Shown: positions 44,521-55,805, counted from the stretch's first letter. The stretch: DNA of 64,000 bases from Oscarella lobularis (GCF_947507565.1 NC_089175.1:5197733-5261732); one strand, 5' to 3'. Translations and numbers: made by a program. The notes: generated by a model from the letters alone, not told the origin.

Positions 44521-45447
44521 TACCATTTAAATGTACGTTGGGATTCTAAAAGCCTGTAAAACGGTCGTAAAAAATTGCACAAAGTTACGTTGATCACGTG
44601 CTGAAAAGAAATGGGCTGAAATCATCTTTAGGAAAGCATCGCTTGCTTGAAACGACTATCGGTAGCATTACGAAGGCATTTCCTAACCTTCTCAAGCTGC
44701 CGCAAAGGCTGAAGAGCTTTCGGTTTTGGAGAAATCGGACGTTAATTGAGCAAAGTCCCAACTAGAAGGGAAGGCGTGGCCGTGACACGCATATTGCGTC
44801 ACAATGTATTGCGTTTCCTATCCCTCTCCTCTAGTATCCGTGATGATACCAACTGCAATAGACCACTTGCACGTGACGTCACCGTCGACGTCACCGTCGA
44901 CGTCACAGTCGAACCGATGACTCCCGTACACGCTACAGCAAATGGCCGATTACTCGCGAACTACACCTGCTACGCTTATAGTTCCTCGATTGAAATGAGG
45001 ACCATTGGCATGCACTTCACCGATATCTTCGACGAGCCCGCCCTACGCTTTGTTTCGGAGATATCGCGATGAATGGCTCTGGACGCGCGCTTCATTTTCT
45101 CCTTTTCTGCTATTCAGATCTAATTGGCATTTTACCCACCTGCGGAGGGGTCGTTGGCATCAATCGGCGTCGCCGTCTCGTCCGCCAACGTCGACGTAGG
45201 CGCGACGGTGAGGATTGAGTTCGACGAGCGCTTGTACCCACAACAAAACGTGCGTCATATATGCATCGGGGCTCCCTTTCCGTGAGCCGCCATCTTGAGT
45301 TGTTCGGACGCCGCCACTCGATCATCGCGATGGTGGTCTACAGCGCTTCAAACATGATCGATCTTGACGTGTTTAATTTTATTAACGCAAATAATCACGG
45401 CAAAACTACACCAAAAGCAAAAACGACTTGGAACAAAGGCACGCGCT
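44521..45447. other. No supported gene; 12-bp repeat
   Basis: Only compositional frames. At 44875-44910 GTCGACGTCACC is repeated three times, adding to many GTGACGTCAC words in the window. A palindromic CAATCCTCACCG region near 45210 has no clear role. Confidence 0.4.
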
Positions 45448-46040
45448 ACACTATATGCCGTTTGAACGCACTTCGGCGCCTTCGGAAACCAGCAATTTCG
45501 CCTGTTCGAAAGCGGTCATGCGTCGCGCATCCCGCAACGCCTCTTCCTGCTGTTTCAGTTGTTTTCGCGCTGCCTCGAGGCGTCGTTGGACGAGCTCTTG
45601 ATACTCGCGCTCCTTTTCGAGTAAAATTGTCAGGTAGAGCCTCTAACCGATCTTCGCGTCTGTGTCGCACGGGATCGTCGCGCTTGGGTCCACGTCCTTT
45701 CGAGAAGCGGCGTCCGGGGCCGTTACAGAAACCTGTACCGGACGCACGTCCGATAGCATATCAATCGTAAAGCGGCGTGAAAATGCCGCTTCTGCTCTTG
45801 CTCTTATTTCGGAAATTGAGAGCCGTGCGAAATCTGCCTTTTCCTCCACCATTTCGTATGAGCGTCCAGTGATTGAATGAGTGCTCGAAACAAAGACACT
45901 CAATTTGTCGGCGTCTGTACCCGCCCATATGTAGGCGAGCGTGGGAAGGTATCCACGCCAACAGCCTGACACGAGCAAATCCATTTCCACTATCGACCTG
46001 CCTCTCTTCTGCCGGCGATCGTGAAGACACATTTGTCCAC
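45448..46040 (-). CDS. Unrecognised protein with C-terminal coiled coil, one stop
   Basis: A single minus-strand frame runs from about 46032 to 45448 with one TAG at 45643. Before the stop: SIVEMDLLVSGCWRGYLPTL, AYIWAGTDADKLSVFVSSTH, MVEEKADFARLSISEIRARA. After it: LEKEREYQELVQRRLEAARK, QLKQQEEALRDARRM, a clear amphipathic coiled coil, ending at a natural TAG. The internal stop may be a mutation or a mini-intron (GTTAGAGG...CGAAAAG, 35 bp). Codon use looks coding. I do not know the family. Confidence 0.4.
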
Positions 46041-46349
46041 ATCACGCCGCCAAATATCCCAGTAGGGTACATAGATCCCCCGCCCACGCATAGACTCCTA
46101 TGTATAGAGCTTCCCACGCCAGCGTATGTGTCGAACGGCAAACGTCTGGACTACTACGAACATGTATTCTGTCCCGTTTCTGACGCTAGAAAAATCAGCT
46201 GCATCGATACCTAATTGTCGGCCGGCTCACGACGCCAATCGATGTAGGACGAACGCGCCGCCCACGCCTACCCCTTCTTCAATACACGACTTTTATTTTT
46301 TAAACGCAACACAACAGCCAACTAAAGACGTACCAAGCGAACCAGGCTA

Positions 46350-46610
46350 TTAACGAAAAAAACCCAACAACTCTTCTAATTGGTCCACGCGAAATTGACT
46401 GTGGCCAGCGTCCTCCTCTATGCGACCAATCTCTTCGCGCAGACGCGCTACCGACAGGCGCAGCTGGTATAGCAGACGCGTATGTCCGAAGACGATGTCG
46501 TCTTGATTCGCGCTGTTGACGATCACGTCCATTGTATTGTCGCTTCCGGGCGCGCCATACGTGGTGTACGCCGCCAGAATCTCCAACGGCGGCACTTGGA
46601 CGGTGTTAGG
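46350..46610 (-). CDS. Short coiled-coil segment, unrecognised
   Basis: Minus-strand frame, probably an exon (acceptor-like CCGTCCAAG upstream), reading LEILAAYTTYGAPGSDNTMD, TRLLYQLRLSVARLREEIGR, FRVDQLEELLGFF then stop. The regular Leu spacing fits a coiled coil. Probably part of one gene with the RING-like block upstream. Confidence 0.35.
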   Translation of the reverse strand, partial: PNTVQVPPLEILAAYTTYGAPGSDNTMDVIVNSANQDDIVFGHTRLLYQLRLSVARLREEIGRIEEDAGHSQFRVDQLEELLGFFR

Positions 46611-46637
46611 ATCTGCTCAAAAAGGCGTGCCCGAGAA

Positions 46638-46844
46638 TCACATCACATTTTGTTCATACCGATTCGTTCTCGACAATTTGGGCACGAGAGCGCACCTGTC
46701 TTCTCTCTGAACTGCGCCCAGCATGCACGCGCGATGCATATAGATTCCGCACTGAGTGCAAACGCGAACCCTGTTGGCGCCGTTCATCGGAACATCTGAG
46801 AGGCAGATGCAGCACAACGACATGACTTCGGGAAGAATGGACAA
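46638..46844 (-). CDS. RING-like Cys/His cluster, unrecognised
   Basis: The minus-strand frame starts MSILPEVMSLCCICLSDVP and continues RVRVCTQCGIYMHRACM, a CxxC...CxxC...HxxC arrangement like the first part of a RING or FYVE-type zinc-binding domain. It lies upstream of the coiled-coil segment on the same strand; a joint transcript is plausible but splice joints are not proven. Confidence 0.4.
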   Translation of the reverse strand: MSILPEVMSLCCICLSDVPMNGANRVRVCTQCGIYMHRACMLGAVQREDRCALVPKLSRTNRYEQNVM

Positions 46845-47040
46845 TAGACACGTCAGTGTGTATACGCCCTCTATGTCGCGTGGAAGACTGGCTAATGAAC
46901 AATGAACAAAAGAGCCCGTATATCGATGTCGTCGTTCTGAATTATTTACGGTCGCTGTCGCAGTTGAGAGAGGAAGAAACGTAGACTACGGATGCTGTAA
47001 ACTTGCTTCGCTAACATGTTGCTTTCAAAAGGTATGGTCG

Positions 47041-48468
47041 TAGAGTCCCGTATCAATAGTCGGACAACATCAAATCCCGGACAGCTTCACGCGTTTCCTG
47101 CTTGACAGGGCCAACCGCGCGTCAGTTATTTTGGAAGCTTAGGTGATTAGCATCTCTTGCACACAGCAGTTGCGGAGCGCAAATAAGAGCAAGAGAGGGT
47201 TGTTTGTTTTTTTTCGGGTAATCTAATCTCGGACGGACATCATCATATCCGGACAACGCGAACTTTTCGTCAACCGCGTACACTTTGGAAACAAAAGCCG
47301 CATATCGATCGAAAGCTCTATCGTTCCTCTATCTAATCCCGTTTAGAGTACGCCGATCCGACCTGCGGTTGCTAAGAAAATCGAGTTTGAAAAGAGACAC
47401 TTCTGGATCAAAATTCGGACACTCTTTTTTCTTCTAAACCGTATTCTCTTCGACAAGCGCATGTAAGTGGAATTATATAAAGATACTAACGGCCGTATTA
47501 AAATAAAACAAGCAAAAGGTGCTAAAATATAGACTTTTTCACGGAAATCGTACTTGCAACCGTCGTTACTGAGATTCTAACTCACTTTCGTAGATCGCAT
47601 AGCACCGATTAAGGCTCTTCGCAGTTTTTAACAAGGATTTCTTGTCGCTTAGACACATTTTAGCGGGCTTTCATTTTCCAAAATTGAAAATTGAAAAAAC
47701 CCGCTAAAAATGGCACAAGCAAGCAGAAAATATTGTAAAGGCTCTTCGCAGTTTTTAACAAGGATTTCTGGTCGCTTAGACACATTTTAGCGGGTTTTCT
47801 CATTTTCAGAAATTGGAATTGAAAAATAATAAAAACGCTAAAAGTGGCGCAAGCAAACAGAAAATATTGTTAAGAACACCCGCAGAGCTCGGATTGGTGT
47901 CTCGCGATGGAAAAACTAAGTTGGTTAGTCGAACGAGAGTACTTTTGTTCAATTTTTGCACAAAAACTACTCTAATGCGGATACTTTTGCGTGTTTCTTC
48001 TTACTTTAGACGTTGGTTTTCTCAACGTGTTTGGCAGACATGCGCTTGTCGAAGAGAATCCGGTTTAGAAGAAAAAAGGGTGTCCGACTTTTGATACAGA
48101 AGTGCCTCTTTTCAAACTCGATTTTCTTAGCAACCAAAGGTTGGATCGGCGTACTCTAAACGGGATTAGATAGAGGAACGATAGAGATTTCGATCGATAT
48201 GCGGATTTTGTTCTCAAAGTGTACGGTTGACGAGAAAATCGCGTTGTCCGGATATGATGATGTCCGTCCGAGATTAGATTACCCGAAAAAAAACAAACAA
48301 ACCTCTCTTGCTCTTATGTGCGACTTGATCGCTCCGCAGCTGCTGTGTACAAGAGATGCTAATCACCTAAGCTTCCAAAATAACTGACGCGCGGTTGGCC
48401 CTGTCAAGCAGGGAACGCGTGAAGCTGTCCGGGATTTGATGTTGTCCGACTATTGATACGGGACTCTA
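47041..48468. mobile_element. 1.43-kb element with arms of about 425 bp
   Basis: Arms 47041-47462 and 48039-48468 are reverse complements with few differences, ends TAGAGTCCCGTATCAATAGT. The central part holds a 127-bp tandem duplication (47611-47865), itself with TTTTAGCGGG...CCCGCTAAAA inverted repeats. No transposase frame. If the outer TA is a target duplication it would fit a Tc1-type or similar TA-inserting element. Confidence 0.85.
47611..47865. repeat. 127-bp tandem duplication
   Basis: Units start AAGGCTCTTCGCAGTTTTTA at 47611 and 47738, each with a stem formed by ACATTTTAGCGGG and a CCCGCTAAAA-type arm. Confidence 0.85.
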
Positions 48469-48744
48469 TCTTGCGCGCGAGGAAACAGGTGCTCTGGGAG
48501 CGTCGCAGTGTCCATGGCTGAACAGACGACGACTCGCCTGTATTCTGAGAACATAGATGACTATGTGAATAATGAAGACAAAGTGGTAGGAGCGAGGCCC
48601 CCTGCGAGGAATCGAATTGCAGACGCGCTTGCATCTAGGTCACTTACAAGTGGTTGAGCAGAATGTTGTCTGTTAGTGCCAATCAAGCAAAACGGTAGTA
48701 CTACGTCCTTCCTTCAAGTCGACGTTTTTCATGTGTGCGCGTAG

Positions 48745-49100
48745 GCTGTTCGTTATGGAAGCTGTGGGATTAGGACTTACAGCAAAGGAAACGGCTGAAC
48801 CAGGTTAGTAGTATATCTTTAGAAGCAATTTGTTTTGTGGAATAATTGCCTTACCATCAGAAATTTATGACCAGCTGAGAATGAATTTATATATGGACGA
48901 TGCTGTGACTGGTATCTAGACGGATGCATATTTTTCCTTTGATTGGCGACGCATTTTTTAAAGGGGAGGCGGCCGGATTGGTCATGGGTTTAGTGATGGT
49001 GGGCTCCAGTGATCCGCGCGCTATCGACAAAATGGTGGAGCACAGCAAGGAAACGCAGCACGAGAAGATACTGCGTGGGCTAGCTGTTGGAATAGCGCTG
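48745..49100 (+). pseudogene. PSMD1/RPN2-like (26S proteasome) gene fragment, three exons
   Basis: Three exons join in phase: 48745-48803, 48861-48911, 48964-49100, with GTTAGT/CATCAG and GTATCT/TTAAAG introns of 57 and 52 bp. They encode [38 protein letters not shown] and [18 protein letters not shown], closely matching the toroid repeat region of the RPN2/PSMD1 proteasome base subunit, around the middle of a protein usually about 950 residues long. No other exon was found; after 49100 similarity fades and stops appear. Probably a captured or duplicated fragment rather than the working gene. Confidence 0.8.
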
Positions 49101-49199
49101 GTACCTATAGGAAGAAATCTGGCCAGTCTCGATCTATCTCCTTTTTTTTCAAAGATTATGCTGGTACAGGACGAATTTTTTAGAAGCTAAAGCAGCTGG

Positions 49200-50049
49200 A
49201 AGGCTTGGGACTCGAAAGAGTTTCGTTTCTTCTAGGCAAGAGATGTGACTTATTTGAAACGAAATTCAATTTTTTCAGCTAGTTTTGAGATACATTGGTC
49301 TGACGAAGACGGGGAAAAAATCGAATCCTATTCTTTGTCAATCACTAGGGTCAGTGCGTAAAAATCATCTAGATCATCTTCTTCTCTATTCAACAAATGC
49401 GCTTAGAAAACTATACCAGGGCAATTGTGAGCATGCTCAAAGCGAAATCGTTTTTATGGATTTAGAATTAGTCACGTTGTCAATGTAAGCAGTGATCATC
49501 TAGCAGGTAAAACAGCGAAACGGACGCTGTCCTTGTAGTCTTCTCAACGCGTTATTTAGTTTTGAGAGGAGAGCAAATTATTTGAAAAGATCTGTCCTCG
49601 ATGAAAGGAAGTTGAACATGTTAGAGTAGTCTGAGAAGACAACCGAACAGCTATCTAAATGGAAAAAAGGATTCATGGCCAAGCAACGACAGATATAGAT
49701 GACCTGTGGTAATCGTATTTAATTATTAATTTGAATAATTTAGTAGAGGAAGTCAGATGGCCTAAATATATTCAGTCCTCATTGAAAAGGTGAGGTGTTC
49801 AATATGTTCTCTGAGAAAGGACACTCATATAACGTAACGTTTATTCTGGTCGTTTCTAACCCTGTGTAGCTCTTGAAGTCTTCGTTCCGATATCGTCATT
49901 CACCTCTGGGCCCCGAGGTGACTAAATAAAACTGGTCCCAACTCTTGAGCCAGAGAGGTTAAACGTGGCTCAAACGCAGAGGATTCAATTCCCTACTCCA
50001 GTGGTATGAGTGATAAACTACCACCCCACTTGGGCAAGACGCGGTGGGT
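49200..50049. other. No supported gene
   Basis: A short plus-strand frame at 49285-49488 is not recognisable. No repeats seen. Confidence 0.4.
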
Positions 50050-50209
50050 TTGTTTGACTCTCAATTGACTGAATCGACTGCAACTGTTCTATTACACAAT
50101 GGCACGGTTGAAACAAAGGTAAACCGCAATCAACGCGGTTGCAAATTTTCCTATGTTTTTGCCGTGCTATGGTGTAATAAGACAATTGCAGTCGATTGAG
50201 AGTCAAACT
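50050..50209. mobile_element. 160-bp foldback MITE
   Basis: Imperfect inverted repeats of about 75 bp: GTTTGACTCTCAATTGACTG near 50050 against GTCGATTGAGAGTCAAAC at 50191-50208, with internal matches TTATTACACCATAGCACGGC and ATTACACAATGGCACGG. No coding. Confidence 0.8.
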
Positions 50210-50242
50210 AACCGTTTGCAGTAAAAAACGAATGAAAACGGC

Positions 50243-51085
50243 TTAGGAATAAGCGAACCGGATGTGATTCCATCTAACGCGATTCGTCGTCTCGCCGACG
50301 CCCGCGTTCGTCCCCGTCGTCGTCAGCAACGACTCGCGCAGGCCTTTCGTGAGAGGATCGCTCGCCTCGGTGAGAGGATCTCCCGTGAGAGGATCTTTGA
50401 TCGATTTGTTTTCGAGGGGATCTTTCTTTTTGATGAGCTTGTCCAGTTGGGCTTCCAATGGAGGAGTGATGCTCTTTATTAGGTCTGGAAGCCCGTTCGG
50501 TTCGCCGGGCAATTCGCCGCTGTTGTCTTCGTTTCCTTCGTCGATCAATTCCATCATTAGATCCTGAAAGACAGCGACGTCATTGGGGTATAATATATAT
50601 ATATATATATCTTTTCGTTTGTGTGCCTACGTTTTCGTGGTCTGCGATCATGTACTGGCTCCACGGATCAACGTGAGCCGGATATTCGTCGATTGCACTG
50701 CAAGAATTGATTTTGAGAGTGTGCGAGTGACCGGACCCGTATTTTGTCAGCAAATCGTTTTGGAGCGTCTGCAATATGTAGAACAATTGTCTTTTGAACG
50801 CTCTCGTCTCTTTGGGTGTCCGTACCTCGTCTTGTTTCCGTCCAGAACGTCGTGAAGAAGAAGATAGAAGAAGACGTGATTTGGCGGAATGTATTTTGAA
50901 TACTTTTCCTCCTTCATTTTGGTCATCTGCTTCTGAAGCATTCGAATGAATTCGTCGATGGGATTCGAGTGGTTCGTCGACACGACAACAATGCCTTTAC
51001 ACAGAAAACAATGCACTTGGCTCCTCTGGGGAGGCAAATTACTTACAAACAACGTAGTGCCGAATGAACTCGTGATCCGACACTC
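50243..51085 (-). pseudogene. TRAPPC8-like (TRAPP complex) gene fragment
   Basis: Minus strand. A first piece ends SDHEFIRHYVV at 51047; a 52-bp intron (GTAAGT...GTAAAG, 50995-51046) leads in phase into 50994-50826: STNHSNPIDEFIRMLQKQM and PNHVFFYLLLHDVLDGN. A further exon near 50640-50770 has LQNDLLTKYGSGHSHTLKIN and VDPWSQYMIADHENV, and a last one (50568-50243) is acidic and low complexity (DPLT repeats). The order matches the N-terminal third of TRAPPC8, which acts in ER-Golgi and autophagy trafficking. The phase between the second and third exon does not fit, and both ends of the gene are missing, so it is a fragment. The 5' piece begins about 57 bp past the neighbouring gene's stop. Confidence 0.75.
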
Positions 51086-51141
51086 ATGTTCTCGCAAAAC
51101 GCCTTTTTGCCCTCCCGGTCTCTTCTCGGCTGTGTTTATAC

Positions 51142-52110
51142 TCAAACGAACTCAATAGCACGGACGTAGCGGTCAAAACTAAAAGAAAAGCCCTTCGTAA
51201 ACGACTCGCTCTCAAATACTTCTGGCCCTATTTCCGTACTAAGCCAGTAGCGACCGTTGGGAGGATCTTTGCCGCTGAAGTAGACCTTCTCGGCATATGC
51301 ACCGGCTTTTAAATTCCACACTTGACCGTGACCAATCCACGCCTCGCCCGGCTGGCTTGGAAAATCGTACAAACCCCATTCTTTACACGGCAACAATTGC
51401 ATCAGTTCCTGTGAGCTGTACGGATCGCACGTCTCACCAGGCGGCGCTGTCGCATCATTAGGTGGAGCGCACCAGAGGTGATAGCATTCATAGGGAAAAC
51501 GAGTCGTCTCGTTTCGATACGCTTTTGTCCCATTGGCAAACGTATGAAACGGAGGGCATCGGCTTTGACTATTGACCCGACATCCCTTCCGCTCAACAAC
51601 GCCTGGATTGATAATAAAGCAAATGTAACGCGTGACGTCGGTCGCCAAATCGCCGTCGCAATCTTTCGCATCATTCTTCCAACATCCGCCCATCTCGGGC
51701 ATGTAAAATTGAGCTCCCGTTGACGTGCAATTCATCACGGTCAAATTGACCTGTATTCGAAAACTCGGCGAACGCGCCGGACGAACGAGAAGGCCGCGCC
51801 CATCCCACGGATAGCCGCCGTTGCTGAGGCGAACGCTGTCTGCTCGGTTGTATAGCATTAGGTAGGGATGAACTTTGCTAGTTATAAGAGTGCTCTGCAA
51901 CGACCACGAATTCTCTCCTGGACGCTTGAACCAGTGAATCTCGAAATACAACAAATCTGCAATAATAAGATAATGTTAAATGAAAAAATGAACCTCTTTT
52001 TTTCTTACTGTATGTTTCGCTTTTAGGATCGACGTCGTAGGTTCCGTAGAAAGCGCCCTCGTGACTGTCATTGGCCTGACTTATGATCCGGATGATTACG
52101 CGCCGAAAGT
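51142..52110 (-). CDS. DUF7705-like protein (C-terminal part)
   Basis: Minus strand, two exons: about 52110-52015 (NDSHEGAFYGTYDVDPKSET, GTAAG-type donor) and 51954-51142 (LYFEIHWFKRPGENSW to the stop). Recognisable segments are WSLQSTLITSKVHPYLMLYN, GGCWKNDAKDCDGDLATDVT, RNETTRFPYECYHLWCAPPN, QELMQLLPCKEWGLYDFPSQ and GRYWLSTEIGPEVFES. These follow the order of a large extracellular-type family best known from land plants (DUF7705). Even cysteine content suggests a secreted protein. About 300 C-terminal residues are open and clean; the N-terminal part and signal peptide are not in view. Function unknown. Confidence 0.65.
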
Positions 52111-52119
52111 CGTCAGCGT

Positions 52120-53331
52120 GCCGCCGCTGAAGCAAATTAACCGACCAGACATGCCGGTTACTAACGTTTACGTCGTCAATGCGATTCCAAGTGTCAATAG
52201 TGCCACGGTGCTTAGAGAATTAATTCGTATACCGACGGGTTTATTCGTTTGGGCAGGTTATGTTTGAAGAATTCGACTACCCGGAACTCCATTTTGGACA
52301 AACTCAAATGGGATCATTCTATATAGCACGTGGATCCGTCGTTTCCGTTACGCTAGGAGAAGGTACGCGCTAAAAAAAGCGACCCTTTACCGAACCGCGA
52401 AAAACTATACTTCGAATTTGCACAGACAGCTACGATTTTCAAGTGAAAGAAAGCGTTGCATATAATTATAGCAAGCGAGTGCGTTGCTATCCTAAGGCCC
52501 GAAGCTCATGATCGAAGTGCCGTCGATCAACCTCATCTCTATTGCGACCAGTCGAATAGTTCAATCGGCAATGACACCGCTCGGCTACGAATCTACAATT
52601 TTTTCTACGATCACGCGTCTAGAATCGGTTTGCAAATACTAAGCTTGCATTGAGAAAGTCTATTTAAAACAACCGTTGTTGTAGACGTTGTGACTATTCC
52701 TTTAGACAGGCACAGCCATTTTGAAAATATCCTTGGTGCGCCTACGTACATTACACAAAGTTTACAATTCGATAGCATGAGAGAAACTACCGTCATCGCA
52801 AATCGGTCCTATGTTTTAAAGGCAAGCAAGCTATATGAGCGCACACACAGTGGTGCCATTGTTTATACATATTTTCAGGTTTTCGACAGCATGAGCGACC
52901 CTCAAACCTCAACGACACTCGTGCCTGATCTGTACGTCAACCCAATCGGCGGCAGGACCCACTACATCGTGATTCAAGGCATTGAAGGCAACTCAGCCTT
53001 TCCGCCTCAAGTAACTACGTACCCCGAGGTTCAACCTACTGACATTGCCCTCGCTGTCACTGCTATCCTACCGTCGTCAGATGAAATTAACGTAAAAGAT
53101 CAAAGCTTTGCTATTGATGCTACTGATGCCACCGATGCTACCGATTCTACCGTGGCAGACCGACCGACTAACCCCCATCAAGTCAACGCTACAATCTCAG
53201 TCGACGAAGCAAAGTCAAATTCAGGATTTGCTCCTCTGTCTATTCGAGTTCTACCGTGCGCTCATGCGAACGATATTTGCATAAGCTACCTGTATCTAAC
53301 ATATATTTCAAAATACAGACCTATACTCTGA
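52120..53331 (+). CDS. Unrecognised plus-strand coding, probably spliced
   Basis: Several open blocks with coding-like composition: VTNVYVVNAIPSVNSATVLR (52150-52220); after an acceptor GGGCAG, FEEFDYPELHFGQTQMGSFY and ARGSVVSVTLGEG with a GTACGC donor (52258-52360); and a long frame at 52690-53331 (LGAPTYITQSLQFDSM, LVPDLYVNPIGGRTHYIVIQ, ATDATDATDSTVADRP). Joints are not confirmed and I do not recognise a family. The first block lies back to back with the DUF7705-like gene. Confidence 0.3.
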
Positions 53332-53696
53332 TTTATTGACTTCGGGGTGTGCACGTCTACAGTACGGTGAGCTATTTAACCTTGACTTCAAAAGACACGC
53401 GGGGCACTAATATTGACGATAACTAGACATATGAACTAGGATAGGGACAGCGTATTGGCGAGCAAGAAGTGCTTAAATGCGAGGCTACACCAGTAGACAA
53501 ACATAATGGCTTACTGCATCAAAGGTAAACGCGAACCGCAGAATATCTATAGAAAAAAGCGGGTGGTCGTTTGCCTAGGCGAAGGCATAAAATTCATAAG
53601 AGTGCTCTTTCTCCCAAGAAAGAGTACGTTCTGTTTCTGAAATCGTCGCCCATTCAGCAGCGACTCTACGAAACGTTGAAAAACGACGCGCCAGTC

Positions 53697-54115
53697 TCTA
53701 ATATAGACGGTTGCATTCCTAAGAAACAAAAAGGAGGGAACCCAGCTCTCTAATATAGGCGGTTGCATCCTTAAAAAACAAGCAGAAGAGGCCCAGATCT
53801 CTAATACTGGCGGTTGCATTCTTAAGAAACAAAGAGAAGGGGCCCAGCCTTCTAATATAGGCGGTTGCAAGACTAAGAAACAAAGAGAAGGGGCCCAACT
53901 CTCTAATATAGGCTGTTGCATCCCTAAGAAACAAAGAGAAGGGGCCCAGCTCTCTAATATAGACGGTTGCATCCCTAAGAAACAAAAAGGAGGGGCCCAG
54001 CTCTCTAATATAGACGGTTGCATCCCTAAGAAACAAAAAGGAGGGGCCCAGCTCTCTAATATAGGCGGTTGCATCCTTAAAAAACAAGCAGAAGAGGTTC
54101 AGCTCTCTAATATAG
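53697..54115. repeat. 51-bp minisatellite, eight units
   Basis: TCTAATAT(A)GGCGGTTGCAT recurs every 51 bp from 53697 to 54107, with CCTAAGAAACAAA and GGGGCCCAGC in each unit. Because 51 is a multiple of three, two minus-strand frames stay open across the array by composition alone. Confidence 0.95.
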
Positions 54116-54385
54116 TCTTTCTACGATCTTCGACGTTGTGTCCTCCCACAAGGCTGCTTTACGGTATCAAAAAAGAGAATTAGCAAGCAGCAATTACTGT
54201 CTACGATAGGCGTCACAAAGTTGACGGCGCCATGTGTAATGCTCTCTTCCGTGCCGGTGCATAACACAGATGCTATCATTGACGCAATGGAAAAGCTAGA
54301 TCTACGTTTGCCCCCGGTTATTAATTCTGCAGTAATTAAATGACCCAAACTACCGTCTTCTTGAAAAGAAACCACGACGAACGAT

Positions 54386-55680
54386 TTGTCGCCCTGTCAA
54401 AATCAGGAAAGTTTCTTGGCAAGGATGGATCCAGCAAGCACGGCCGCAATTGTAGACGACTCCATTCCCTTACAACATTGCGGGCAAACTATCCTGAGTA
54501 CTTCCTGCGCCTTGCTGTTGCAGTCATCCGGGAAATGCGTGGCCTGCCCACCGCCACAGGGAGTGTCTCCGTCGGCAATGCAATCGGCGACAGGCGGCTG
54601 TAGTTGCTAAGTTCCGGTCGAAGTACGCTCCTCATCATAGCTTGACTACGCCTCAGCGAAAATTAAAGCTTCGTCTCCTTGCGACGTCGAAAAAGTCACT
54701 TCCGCTCGCATTTCACGTCTGACCACTCGCATCAAGCTCGGAATCTGCATCTCTCGAAGGAATCTCTGTCGGTGCCGAGTTACACACCAAACTTTTCAAG
54801 GTTGTCGAAGAGAAAACGCAAGACATCGAGTCAGGTAGTGTAGTACTGACAAAGGCCACTTCAATAGCCATACACAATTGTTCTCATATTAGACGTTTGC
54901 TTTGGAAGCAGCAACAAAAAGAAGCCGTAGCGAAAGGCACGACAGAGATGCGATGGCATTCGATGATGATAAAGTAGGCTCGCATGCTGTCGTCTGCAGC
55001 GTACCACGCCGTTCGCTCTGCCGGCTTTATGACGATGCCAAGCGAACGTACTTTGGGCGACTACTTCACGTCTTCTCGTCAGTCTCTGGATTCAACTCTG
55101 CCACCAACAGGCAGCTGATGACCGAGGCAAAGATTGAAACGCTTACCAAGTTCCAAAGAAAATCGTTTTATCATTAGACGAGATGAAGATCCAAGAGGAC
55201 CTCGTCTATGATAAACTTCTGGACACTTGGTGGGCGTCGTAAATGTTGACGACGTCAATAACCGCTTGTCCGACATTGAGGTATCTCTCAGAAAATCCAG
55301 AAAAGCGTCAGCTCCGCTTCATGTTGCTACACACATGCTTGTACTCTATGTGCGCGGGCTTGTCACCAGTCTCCGCTTCCCGTACGCAAATTTCCCCACA
55401 ACCGGAGTCTCGGCCAGTTTTCTGTTCCACATATTTTGGGAAGCCGTTCGTCAGTTAAAAGCCTGCGGGTTTGTGGTATTGTCAGTAACATGCGACAGCG
55501 CGGCGAGCAACAGGAGCTTTTATCGGCTTCATGAGAGTGACGTAAAGAGGAACACCGACGCACTCAATCGCTACAGTCAGGAACAACAATGGCTGTATTT
55601 TTTCCCGACGTTTCCTATCTTGTGAAACAGCGAGAGACTTTTTCTCTCGCGGCTATCCGGGTTTCATACCCGTCCCGTAT
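54386..55680 (+). pseudogene. P-element-like (THAP9-type) transposase, copy 2
   Basis: Plus-strand copy, broken. A cysteine-containing block near 54470-54560 (STSCALLLQSSGKCVAC), LLWKQQQKEAVAKG and MRWHSMMIK near 54895-54965, SSAAYHAVRSAGFMTMPSER and TLGDYFTSS near 54985-55080, DEMKIQEDLVYDK near 55180-55215, then VATHMLVLYVRGLVTSLRFP, YANFP and WEAVRQLKACGFVVLSVTCD (55320-55500) with a YFFSDV-like end in a shifted frame. This is the RNase H-fold core of the P-type family. The 3' part is missing and the sequence runs into an LTR-like arm at 55724. Confidence 0.8.
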
Positions 55681-55723
55681 GTGGTAAAGCGAGATACGGG
55701 ACTCTCTAGAAGGGAGGGTAGTA

Positions 55724-55799
55724 TGGGCAGAGATAGAGAAGGAGAGGGATAGGTAACTCGCGCTATCACGTGACATTTCTCTGACGCCAGGTTTGAAGC
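55724..55799 (-). repeat. LTR-like arm, inverted copy of 60105-60180
   Basis: About 75 bp, reading GGCTTCAAACCTGGCGTCAG on the minus strand, is the reverse complement of 60105-60180, where it forms part of the presumed 5' LTR of the gypsy element. It is probably a solo LTR remnant in the opposite orientation. Confidence 0.7.
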
Positions 55800-55805
55800 C
55801 GGTCC

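Noticed and set aside
48590-48660. tRNA-like B box (ATTCGATTCC on the minus strand)
   Set aside because: No A box, acceptor stem or cloverleaf could be formed around it.
53547-54087. Long minus-strand open frames of 120-175 codons with repeated Cys/Phe/Leu segments
   Set aside because: They are read-through of a 51-bp minisatellite whose period is a multiple of three; two frames are open at once.
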